64,000 bases of DNA from Nephromyces sp. MM_2019 (Eukaryota > Apicomplexa > Aconoidasida > Nephromycida). Position 1 is the stretch's first letter. Each line of letters begins with the position of its first letter. The notes beneath the pieces were generated by a model, which worked only from the letters and a program-made list of their open reading frames with translations, was not told where the DNA came from and searched no databases. Both the position numbers and the translations under genes were made by a program. This document shows positions 1 to 12,300 of the stretch, in pieces. The stretch spans positions 1-64,000 of the forward strand of contig JADHZB010000657.1 in the NCBI GenBank assembly GCA_015657535.1. Direction: 5' to 3'.

Positions 1-1631
1 TATATAAATATGTATCTAATTATGTTATATATATTAAGGCAGTGATAATAGACAAAAGCATATATATATATATATATAATAGTGCTAAGTCAAACAACCC
101 AAACTTCACTTAATGGAAACAAATATGTCTCATATGCTATTTTGTTTTGTAAACTATTTTTGGGTTATAGCACTTACACATACACACACAGCTCACAAAA
201 GCATATGTGTGTGCGTATGTATACATATGCGTATAAATATATATAACTTTTGAATTTATATTAATACAAGTGTTTTATTAAAAAGTTTTACTTTTGAATA
301 ACTTGAATAAATCAATATCACTTTTATATTTTAATTTGAATATTTTCAAGTATGTACGTATATATGTATATATATATATAGTTACTTATGAATTAGAATT
401 AATTTATATTTACACATACACATATAAATATATATATATATATTGAAATTTATTTTATTTAATTTTTCCCCTCAAAAAATAAATATATGAACAATTATTT
501 GATTTTACAAACGCAAGATATATATACGCTAACTTAAGTAAATTAATAACTATTAAATTAATTATTATATATAATTTTACACACAAGAAGTAAACTCTTA
601 AATACAATTTTAGAGCGAGTATGATATATACAGATTATGTTGTTAACATTATTAGAATGGAAATGTATATGTGTGTGCGTATGTGTAAATATGCGTGTGT
701 AGATGTTTGTGTGAATGTAGTTGTGTGAATATATGTGTGAATGTATGTGTATAGATGTGTGTGTGTGTGTGTTTCTATGATGTTTATTGGTAATGTGTGA
801 GTGTGTGTAATGTTTATTTATGATGTTTGTGTGTATATATATGTGTATATTTATGATGTGTGTGTGTTAAAAATATGTACATATTTAACTGTGTCAACTT
901 GTGACTATAAATTTAACAATGTTAGTAATATAGTACAGACCAAATAAAGTTTGAAAATATTTTCAATGGTATACAAATTTTAATAAGTTGGACATATAAT
1001 GTGTGTGTTGAATAAATTTATATTCAATTAAGTGTGTATGTTTGAGTAGGATATAGCAAGACAATTTTGCCTCATAATCTTTTGCAATTTTAGTATTTAA
1101 TTACAATTTATATGTATAGGCTTTATGAGTGTGTGAGTTTACTTGTTCCTATTTATTAGTTTGTTTTTCTTGTTATTATTTTAGTGTGTGTAATAAGCGT
1201 CACCACTGTGTATATTTGTCATAGATTATTGTGTGTACGTCTTTTGTTACTTGTGTGTGTGTACCTCTTTTGTTACTTGTGTGTGTGTACCTCTTTTGTT
1301 ACTTGTGTGTGTGTACCTCTTTTGTTACTTGTGTGTGTGTACCTCTTTACTTGTGTGTGTGCACCTCTTTTGTTACTTGTGTGTGTGTACCTCTTTTGTT
1401 ACTTGTGTGTGTGTACCTCTTTTGTTACTTGTGTGTGTACAGCTATCAAGTATCAGTTTGTGCCTATAGTTAATTATCAGTGTGTATAGAGCCATCAATG
1501 TATATCTAACAATTATAAGTTTGTGTAACCGATAAATGGTGTGTTTATCTATATAATTTTTAAATAGCAATCAGCTAAATTCATTGAGCATTATCACATA
1601 CACATTACACACACTACATACATTACACACA
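1..1631. other. AT- and TG-rich low-complexity intergenic DNA upstream of DPH6
   Basis: No gene is recognisable. The stretch holds (AT)n runs (for example 61-80) and, from about 660 to 1440, plus-strand TG-rich DNA with many GTGTGT runs, followed from about 1590 by CA-rich DNA. Open frames here are only readings of the repeats in several frames. Confidence 0.8.
1235..1441. repeat. 26-bp minisatellite, about 8 copies
   Basis: Tandem copies with the core GTACCTCTTTTGTTAC followed by a TTGTGTGTGT tail. One copy is shortened by 4 bases (CTCTTTACTTG) and a few carry single substitutions (GTACGT, GCACCT). The unit length of 26 is not a multiple of three, so all three forward frames stay open, which explains three overlapping spurious ORFs. 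There are no spacers, so it is not a CRISPR array. Confidence 0.9.
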
Positions 1632-1943
1632 ATGAATGTAGTTGGCCTGATTTCGGGAGGTAAAGACAGCATTTTCAATTTATGTTATTCGGTTGCCCTC
1701 GGCCATAATATAATATGCTTAGCTCATTTAAGCCCAAGAGGTGGTGAATGTAAGTTATATGTATATCCTATTATATACACACACACACGTACTTATTGTT
1801 GGCTAAAAATATACACACACACATAAACATCTATTATTGGCTAAAAATGATAAACAAACTTGATTTTTTATATACAATCTTACTCATTCATCATACACAC
1901 ACACCCTTGTTTTTGTATAATTATATATATAGTTTCCTCAAGA

Positions 1944-1978
<35 letters not shown>

Positions 1979-2603
1979 TTTACATATTGCATATACGCAC
2001 CCACATAACACACACACACATCATACATCTACACACAAATACACAACAACACATCTATAACATACGTGACAACAGAAACACATAACACTCACACATCACA
2101 CATACACATTCAGGCAAACATAAAAATAGATACCACACACACATATCATACACCAACTCTATCATACACACATCACACATATCAACCACAGGATACACAT
2201 ACATACACGCACACATCATATATATCACACATACACACACATAATACAGTTAATTCCATAATAAATATTTGAATTGTTTTTAGATAAGAAATAAAATTTA
2301 TTAAAAATAAATTAAACATTTATGAAATAAAATATATGTGTGTGTATGTGTTTATATTTTGATTAGCACTATAAATATGTGTGTGTGATTATACATAATA
2401 CGTGTGTGTCTATAAATGTATAATAAATATATATGTGTAGTTATGTAGGATATATATGTGTATGTATAAACTGGTGTTTACATCAAAAATAATTGTATAT
2501 AACTACACATAATATTTGTATGTGTGTAAATTGTAAAGCATAAATGTAAAACATAAAAATATAAATAAAATTTTCAAATAATCTGAAATTCTTAAATATA
2601 TAC

Positions 2604-2635
<32 letters not shown>

Positions 2636-3860
2636 TTGATTTGTGTGTGTATGTGTAAATAATCAATTTTGATTATTGAATTCAATCATATAATTTTCCC
2701 ACAAATTTCTTATAATTATATAACAGTAGAAACAGACAGCTATATGTATCAAAGTGTTGGTTCAACAGTTTTACCTACAATAGCAGAATGCCTTGATTTG
2801 CCTATAATTATACGTGAAATTAAAGGTTATACATATATATATGTTTATAAATTTTTCACACACACATTTAATAATTCTAGTTGATTTGTATATTTACATC
2901 AATCTAATTACCCTTACAACACACACATGTGTATTAAGAAAACACGACAAATAATGCACCTTGTTTTTGGACGATTATTTATTATTATTTTTATACATAT
3001 ATATACACACACAATATAAAATGATATCTACGTATTTATTTATATATATACACACACAAATATCTTTATGTAATTTTATCTACATAATACACATATACAC
3101 ACTCACAAATTTCTTTGTGCAATGTTATCTACATAATTTGCACACAGACACACACACACATACCTTTATATAAAATGTTATACATTTAATATATAAATTT
3201 ATTTGGTGTGTAAAATCTATATCAGGGACACCCACTCAAACTGATTTAAATTACGAACACACACAGGAAGATGAAACAGAAGATTTATACCACTTACTAA
3301 GTGATGTTTTGGTTAGTCAAATTTTTATTTATGTGTGTGTGTGTGTATGTGTATGTATGTATGTATGTGTGTGTCTGTGTGTATTTATGGGCTTCTGTGT
3401 ATATTTATGTGCTTCCTACACATGTTTGTGTACATATGTTTATTAGATGAGCGTACATCTACGATGAGTGCTTCTGTAAATGTATATATGTATATGTGTG
3501 TATAATGGATATATGCACACTAAACATATGTATAATATATGTATATACATTTCATATTTATATATCAAATATCTGTATATATAATCAAATATATGTGTTT
3601 AATTTTAACCCTATGTTAAATTGATATTATATAGGATAAATTTCCCACTGTAAATAGTATATCTTGTGGGGCCATTCTTTCAAGCTATCAAAAAATTAGG
3701 GTTGAAAATGTGTAAGTATTATGTGTGTCATATGAATTATATAAATTGATCTATTTGTTTTACACATCTAAAGTATCTATTAGTGTGTATTTAGCTTGTT
3801 TGTATATAATTAATTGAAATATGTTATTGCATACACAGTTCGAAAATTTTGTAGACTCCC

Positions 3861-3893
<33 letters not shown>

Positions 3894-5673
3894 ATGGAAT
3901 ATTTAAACCCTAATACAAAAATTCCCAAAGTATTCCATAGTGTAAACTTATGTGCGTGTGTACACATTATTTTACATATATTATTTGAGTATGCATACGA
4001 CCTATCATTTATATATATTTTATGTGTGTAGAGCAAAACGTTTGAATTTACGTGTTCTGGCTTATCTTTGGCAGCAAGAACAGGTAACTAAAACACTATA
4101 TATTTAATACTATAATGTGCAATAATATTCATTAATAATACACATTATACTAACACAATATTACACATTATCTGAAGTGAAGTTTACACATTATATTAAT
4201 GTAGTTCTATACATTATATTAGTTTAATATTAGATATTTCTTTGAGTGATTATTTTATTACTTGTTTATGATGAATATATCTTTAATTAACTTCAATAAG
4301 AGTTTGATTATGATATATATAATACACACACACACACATATATATATATGAGCTCAACTTAAATTCAAAGTAGATACACAGAACCATATATTTAAAACCA
4401 TTTATTACTCCCTCTATATCTCAGCTTACGTTATATAATCAAATGATTGATTCTAAAATATCTGCTATGGTTATTAAGACGGCAACATTTGGTATGTTCT
4501 ACACACTCATCATTTATTTTACCAACACACTATCTTTAATTCACACATTATTCTAGATATACACACGCTCGTTGATTTAAATATTTCCTTAACACTCACA
4601 CTTAAATACTATTTTTAACTGTCAAATTATTCTTAATATACACACTATTTCTATTCAATATACTATATTTTTGATTTACACACCATTCTCGATTTATATA
4701 CTACTTTTAATATATATTTAAAACACTTATTTCTATAATATATATTTTTTAATTGATAATTAAAACCTTAACATTATAATTTTAGGGTTAAACCGTAAAC
4801 ATATTGGTAAGATGTTGGATACACTCAAATCTGAATTTATTGATTTGGTTAGTATAGATACACACATATATATACACACACACATTAATTGTATAATAAA
4901 TTGACTCATTATTTTTTATTATTTTCAGTATGAGAAATATCAATTTCACATTTGTGGTGAAGGTGGTGAATATGAAACCTTAACATTAGACTGTCCACTA
5001 TATATTAAGCGTATAGAAATGTAAGCAATATAATATTAACAATATTTGATAACACACATATACCAAGCTACTCATACTCACACCCACACACCTATACCCA
5101 TACACACGCACCCACACACACACATTCACACCCACACACATACACACACACAAATACATTCACACCCACTTAAACACATGTGCACACACTTTCATATATT
5201 TTTAAATAGAGATGAGTGGGAATTAGTAGTTATTACAGAAGATAAATGGGCCCCAGTTTTAATTGTTAAACCACTCAAATGGCATACTGTAGAGAAATTT
5301 TGTATGCCTAGTAATAAACAACACACAGACCTCAACTTGTACACATTACAAGAGCGAAATATAAATCTAAATCAATTTTCACCCTTTTCTGAAATTGATA
5401 ACTGTAGATTTTATTTCCCTAATTATTCTGATATTATACTGAACTCATGTCCCAACTCTATAATATGTAAAGAGTTACACACACCTAATTATACGGTATT
5501 TATTATTTCTTTTTATAATTTTATATCATCTGATAGCGTATTGAATATATGTATTTATCTATACTATATATAGTTTTAACCTTATATTATTTACTATATA
5601 TAATTTTTATTTTATATTATTTTATGTTTTATTACTATATAGTTAAATTGTTATAAATGTGTATATTGACTTA

Positions 5674-5705
<32 letters not shown>

Positions 5706-7769
5706 GATACTATGATCTAATTTATGTGTGATTATATGATTTATATTATATAATAATACTTAATATTATATTACATATATTTTAGATATGGCTACATTAT
5801 AAAAAAATTTATTCATTAATATTCTATAGAATTATATGAATAAATAATTTAAATTTTAATAACTAAACGATTTATCGCTATATTTATTATATTGATATAA
5901 TATATAAGTCAAGATTTTCATAATTCAAAATTTACACATATATAGACCATATTCAAATGAAAATATTTATTAGATTAAATATGACTTATTTATAAACAAA
6001 TAAAATTTTTGTACATTTTAATTACTCCTTTTATATATAGCCAATCGAACATAACTTACAAAGTTCTGATCAATGGATAATACACACATTTAATTCTAAG
6101 ACAACAACGAGACAACTCTTGGATGAAATTCAAAGTGATTATTTCATATCTCTATTTCATATAAAATTATCTATAAATATTATTAATGATAACTATCCAT
6201 TTGATACTATCAAAAATTGACTAGAGAAATCTAACTTATCGTTATTTATATTTTATCAAATAACTAGTGAAGATAAGGCAAACAATGGATACTCATAAGA
6301 TCAATCAAATGATTATCTCATTCAACTCGTCAGATATTCTGAATGAATTCCACAATCATGTCAAGGAGATAACTAATAATTATAACTCAACATTAATTTC
6401 ATATACATGTCAATATCAATACCCTGCTATTCTTCAATTAAATACCACAATAATGAATCATTCAGTAAGTTTATAAATAATAAGTTTGAATGATTAGATA
6501 AATTTATATTATAATACACCTTACATAAATATTTCTTTAAAAATTTTCTTGCTTTTAGGAGATACAATCTTCTATAACATCAACATCAATAAGTTTATTA
6601 ACTCCTCCAATAAATGGAGATGAAGGTTTTAAACAGTTTATCATCTCAAATGAATTTGATTCATATTTTAGTCCATTTTTTGGTATTGTTCCACATACTC
6701 AAAAAATAGTCACAAAGGAACAAGTTTCAAGGTAACTTTTAATAATAATTCATAGATAATCTTATTTACTAAAATATTTTAACTATAATCTTTTAGTTCC
6801 TGATCTTTTTTTAAGAAATATATAATTTTTTTGGTTTTTAAATTATTTCTAATTTATTATTAAATAATATATACTAACAGGTTTTTTGATTTTCAAGAAT
6901 CAGATACATTTTTCTTAGAAATTATGATGGAATTATTATTCTCATGGAGGATTATAATGAATTATCTATTTTTGGAAAATAATCTTCATTTTGATTCAAT
7001 TCCATATTACTTAGTTTTTGTTTCAGTTGATGAAAAAATTTTCCGGGATATTTATACTCGATTAGAAAATTTCCTGAAACATTTTATTTCATTGCAAAAA
7101 AAGGGAAATTTGAGTAGTGCACATACACATACACCTTGTTTTACATTTTTGAATGTAACATCTCTGCCTAATTCTGCCAAAGTACAAATATTACCACTCT
7201 TCCATGCTTATCAAATTTCAAAAGATATACCTCCATTAGATTGTGTACATCATTTCGATAATGAAGAAAACTTTTTAGAATTTCACAAGAAATTCAATTC
7301 CTCAATTTTTGAAGATTCAGTGTCTACTAGCCTGAACTATATCAATTCAGAAACCATAACTCATATTTCAGACATAAGCATCTTCAAAGCACACAATAAT
7401 AATATTTTGATATCTCTTAAATTCAATTTTCAACAAACACACAATCCACGGTTCGAAGAGTTATTTGAATGTATCAAAACTCATTATATTGAGTCTTCAT
7501 ATCCTTTGACAAATTTATTAACGATACAAAAAAAACCCTTAAAAAGTCATAAAGTCTACATCAATTTTTCATTATTTTATACTCCTACACTATTCCAAAA
7601 GCCTACAATATATAAATCACCACAAGACTGGTATAATCTTGTAAAGAATACTATAAATTCTATACCTAAGAATCAAAGTATTTACAATTTTTCAATGCAA
7701 CACCTTTTGGTTGATAATATTGAAACTGACATAGTATTGATTTTTAAATTTTCTTACCAAGAAAATTAA
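1632..7769 (+). CDS. DPH6: Diphthine--ammonia ligase (DPH6) with C-terminal RidA-like domains
   Basis: Catalyses the last, ATP-dependent amidation of diphthamide on elongation factor 2. Model: exons 1632-1749, 2727-2825, 3226-3311, 3635-3711, 4032-4083, 4425-4491, 4786-4847, 4929-5020, 5210-5495, 6041-6134, 6268-6464, 6559-6731, 6881-7769; total 2292 nt, 763 aa. The N-terminus MNVVGLISGGKDS is the PP-loop ATP-pyrophosphatase motif. The family signatures DSYMYQSVG, VGAILSSYQ-like and AYLWQQEQ follow, then CGEGGEYETL. After about residue 300 come two RidA/YjgF-like regions (TRQLLDEIQ, and YLVFVSVDE in the last exon), the architecture of yeast Dph6 rather than the short human form. The start is chosen because an upstream in-frame ATG would add only repeat-encoded residues. 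Introns 1-8 are long and made of TG/CA repeats; the later ones are ordinary. Small exon boundary errors are possible in 5496-6558. Confidence 0.9.
1750..2726. repeat. DPH6 intron 1: CA-rich block followed by TG-rich block
   Basis: The 977-nt intron has a CA-rich plus strand from about 1775 to 2250, including an (AC)n run near 1947-1974, then switches to TG-rich from about 2335 to 2660. The two halves are complementary in composition, so the transcript could fold back on itself. An (AT)n run lies near 2608-2634. Confidence 0.8.
2826..5209. repeat. TG/CA repeat-filled introns 2-8 of DPH6
   Basis: Repeat polarity alternates by intron. Intron 2 (2826-3225) is CA-rich; introns 3 and 4 (3312-3634, 3712-4031) are TG-rich; introns 5-8 (4084-4424, 4492-4785, 4848-4928, 5021-5209) are CA-rich. 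Exons interrupt the repeats and keep normal codon use. (AT)n runs occur at about 3863-3886. Confidence 0.8.
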
Positions 7770-9336
7770 CAAAACTAATTTTTTTAACAAGCCTCAAATA
7801 CAAAAAGGTTATAAATTTAAAAAATTTTAGATTATTGCGATATTCATTTTCTATGATTACAAAGAGTTTAATATAAAATTAAATGTAAACCATATTAATT
7901 ATATAAGATTTTAAGTATACTTTATAATTGTTTTATATAATTATAATTCTTGTCTTTAAATATATATATATATTGAACGTGGCACTAAATCTTCAGTAAC
8001 ATTTCACTTTCTAGTATAAACAGATTAATATAAACAGATATATTCACTAACTCTCAGAATATTATTAAATTTGCACAACTTATATATATACATCAATTAT
8101 ATTCTAATTTTGCTGTACAAATTACTCTTAAGGTACCTATCGTATAATTATGTGGCAAGTATCATATATATATATACAAGTGTGCTATATTAAATTTTCA
8201 TTGTTATTTTGTGTCAATATTAATAGAGTAAGCTTAAAAAGCAGTTTATAGTGTTAATAACGAGATGTATTTCAAACATAACTTTGATGTAGAAGCTAGC
8301 TAGCCTTTGTAAATTTATAGGTAAAAATAAGAACCTTGGGTGAGACTGTTTATAATAGAACTAACTAATAAGAGATAAAGCTAATCGATACTTGAAATAA
8401 TAAAGTAAAAATATATATTAAAGACTATGTTTGTCACTAATGAATATGTATTAATTGATTTCATTTCTTGAAATATCGTTAAAACTCCAAAAACATGTAA
8501 AAATATTTATAGATTTTTTAGAGAAATTTTGGACGTGTATAATGTATTAAAATGATATAAGAAATTGTTATATCCTCAAAAATTGATATTAATCTGGGAA
8601 TTAATTTTTAACAAAATTGATGTATCTGGTTTTTGAATCAGATATGGAAAATCCCCCTAACATAGCTTGATGGAGAATAAATTAGTGAATGCAGTGACAA
8701 ATAGTTTTATTATCATGAAAATTATCAATTGGGGAGAAAAAAATAATAGTAAAAATTTTTAATGAGTATAGGTTTTATTCACAAAAACTAGAATTGAATT
8801 GTCTAAATTCTAAACTTTCTATGTAGTAAAATTGTGTAAAAAAGGTATATAAATATATATATATATATATATGCACGGTTGATGATGAAAAACATAATCA
8901 GTTATGGAAAAAAAAAAGATGTGAGAAAAATGTTTAATATAATTATATATAAGTAATAATATAAAATAAGAAAATCGGAAGTTTTGGATCAAAAGTTTTG
9001 AAGAGTAATTTATTAGTTAATTTTTAATAGAAATTAAGAGAGTATAATAAATTATTTATATAGGTCATATTTGAGTATATAGAGAACAACAAATGTTGAA
9101 TGGAGTTACAAGAGTTGACATAGTATTTAATCAGTTTTTAGTATATAGTGTAGTTTATAAGATGAAAGTATATATAAAGAATTATCATTGAAAGGTGATT
9201 TATAAGTAATATATATAGAAAGGCTACGAATCGCTAGATCTTAGGCTATATATATATATATAAACTAGATTAAATGTGTTGTAATGATATATTATAAGTA
9301 AACTACACATCGATCGATATATAGTTGATGTTGTGA
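7770..9336. other. AT-rich intergenic region between DPH6 and P5 ATPase 3' ends
   Basis: Convergent 3' flanks. Very AT-rich with short (AT)n runs (for example 7960-7972, 8853-8872, 9247-9262). I see no coding exon, tRNA or other RNA gene. Confidence 0.7.
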
Positions 9337-12300
9337 TTATTGAAAAGTGTGATTTGTCAAGGCTTTCATTTTCCTTCTTTTGAGGAATCTTCTGATGGGC
9401 CCAACCACAATAAATGCTTCCCAGAATATATTAAGTGCAAAATTAATAACAAACATAGCATAAAAAATTAAACGATCAGTTTGAGGTATAAAGTTATGAT
9501 GAAAGGCGTTATTAAAATGATCGGCTGTACAATTGATATATTCTTCTTCGCATAGATTTTCACCAATAGCTAATTGTTGGTCACAACTACACCCTACTGG
9601 TGCATTTGAAGGAATAGAGAAATCATGATTAATTCCAAAATCTTTCCAATAGTTAATGCTATTCCAATGATTAATAACCGATTTATCACCACAGTTTATC
9701 CTAAATAAGCATGATAATGTACTAGGGCCACTTAAAAAAGCATAAGAAAAGAATGCAAAGTTTATAATTGTGAAGATGGTCATCCAGTGATTTCTCCACC
9801 ATACTGATCTGTATTTATATCTGTAATCAAATATGTATGTATATAAATTTCAATTTATTTTAAGATTGCTACATTTACTATAATATATTGCTATCATTTA
9901 AGCTTGCAGTTAAAATATTTAAAAATAAGTTATAATTATTATAGTATTATTGTATAAAACATACCCTAAGTTGAATGCGGGTCCAACACTAATTAATTGA
10001 AAGGTCAATAATGAACCGATAATAGATGCTTCGTAATTATCACCCTTAAGCCACCATTTTACTGAGGTATATATATATATACATTTTTAAATGAATTGCT
10101 TTCAGGATAGTTCTTAAATAATTATAAAGGCTTACATTGATCAATATTGTTAGCATCATGTTCATGGCACAAAAACCATTCTCTACTGAATAGTATCAAG
10201 ACTGAGATAATGATGAAGAGGAAATTGAAAAATATCTGAAAAATTGGAGGAGAAATATATAATTATATAAAATTTGTGACTATACAAGAATGTATGTACA
10301 TGTATAGTAATTCTATCATTTTTATATAAAGCATATAAACAATATTTAGGGTGTAAATCAAATTATTATTACAAATGTATATATATATATATATGTACTC
10401 GATCATTATATAAATACTCTAGTATATACCCACATTCAATATAAATATTGCAAACCCATACAAACATACAAAATATATATATTATAACTTCATGAGCATA
10501 TTGAATATGTAGGTCACAAATCTCTCTATATATATATATGTTTACCAATGAGCAAACAGAGAAAATGGTTTCAAGACCGAATAATTTGGCTGTAGGTCTA
10601 TTGGGTGATAATTTAGTACTAGCAGTTGATTGAAGTAAACACCAAGATGTACCAAGATATATAATAGCATCCCAAATCATCCAATATGCTTCAGGTGAAA
10701 CCATAGCAAAATATGATTGTAATAGAGCGCCGAATGCTTTACATTCACCAAACATAACCAATGCTTTGAAACATGCCATAGCTTTAGATAATGTTGCTCT
10801 ACCTTCTTTAATAACATCTAATACAGAGTGTAATGATTGTCCTGGTGAACTAAATGGTGCTACAATACTTGCTTCACTTGAACCAGATGAAACAGCTACA
10901 CCACAATGAGCCAATCGTAAAGCACCTAAATCATTTGCACCATCACCACACATACCAGTTAAACCAATTTGCATCTTGTGTGATATAACAGTTACTTTTT
11001 GATCAGGTGTTAAACGTGAATATATACGAATAAATGGCAATAATTGTAAAAATTGATCTTCTTTATTGGATAGATTGGTATGATCATTATCAAGTTGTTT
11101 AATAGGTGCTAAATTTTTAAGTGTAATAAATGCACGTCCTGTTATAGCTAATTCAACTTCCCCACTATATAATTTGTCTAGATTTTCGAGTGGATGTGAA
11201 ACAGTTTCATTCTTATCAAAATCTTTCCAGATAATCTTGTCTTCATCATGTTTTTCTAAATCACCAATCCATATAGATTTTGAATCAGAAATACCTGTTT
11301 GTCTAGCTATAAATGATGCTGTTAGCGCATTATCTCCAGTTAAGATGTATGTTGATATTAAACCTTGTCTTAATTCTGTGATAACTTCTTTGGTATCATG
11401 TTTGAGTGGATTTTCAAACATAAGTAATCCCAAACAATTTAAATCACATTCAATATCAGATCTCCTGATATTATATATGTCATCTGTGCCATTATATTCC
11501 TTATAGCCAATACCAAGCATATATATACCTTGTTTAGCTAATTTTTCTGCTGTTGGAAAATAATCACTTGATAATGTATCTGGTTTAACAATCTTCGATA
11601 CTGTTTCAAAACTACCCTTTGTAAAGACAAATTTTTTCATATTTTCATCTTCCACAATAGCACTCATAGTCATAGTAGAACGATCAAATTCAAATCTTCT
11701 AAGTATACGTAATTCGCTTTGTCCACTCTTCATTAATGGTTGATTTGAATATTGTTCAAGATGATATATACATGAATTAAATAATTCTGTATCAACCTCA
11801 TTACCAACCACTTCATATTGAGTTGGATCATTTGATTCATTTGGTTTGAATTCGATCTCATGACAACAGCCACATAACATCTTAACAAGTTTTGGAAATA
11901 CTTCATTTTCTGTAAGTTTTGAAATCTTCTTTGTCTGAGGTTCAATATATTGCACACCACGAAATTCTAAACCTGGTTTGGTTAATGTGCCGGTTTTATC
12001 AAAACAAAATATTTTTAATTTTCCAGCTACTGACATCCTATGGAAATTGAGGCAAAATACATTCTTTCTTGACAAGTGAAATGCTCCTTGTGATAAGGCA
12101 GCTACATAGACAGCAGGTATAAGAGGTGAAAATACTTGACCCATAGCAAAAATACCCAAAAACCAACTATTTAATATACCATTCAAGAGAAATACAATAG
12201 CTAATAATATTATGAAAGCCCATAATAACAATACCATATAGAGTGCATTTATATGTTGATCAAATGTAAATGATAGTGGTGGTGGGAATAATAAATTATG

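Noticed and set aside
1235..1441. Possible CRISPR array
   Set aside because: Units are directly adjacent without spacers and the DNA is eukaryotic nuclear.
1184..1489. Three overlapping Cys/Val/Leu-rich ORFs on the plus strand
   Set aside because: They are readings of the 26-bp TG-rich minisatellite in all three frames, with no start context, introns or family likeness.
11174..11506. 110-codon plus-strand ORF inside the P5 ATPase
   Set aside because: Antisense shadow of a well-supported coding exon with conserved motifs on the minus strand.
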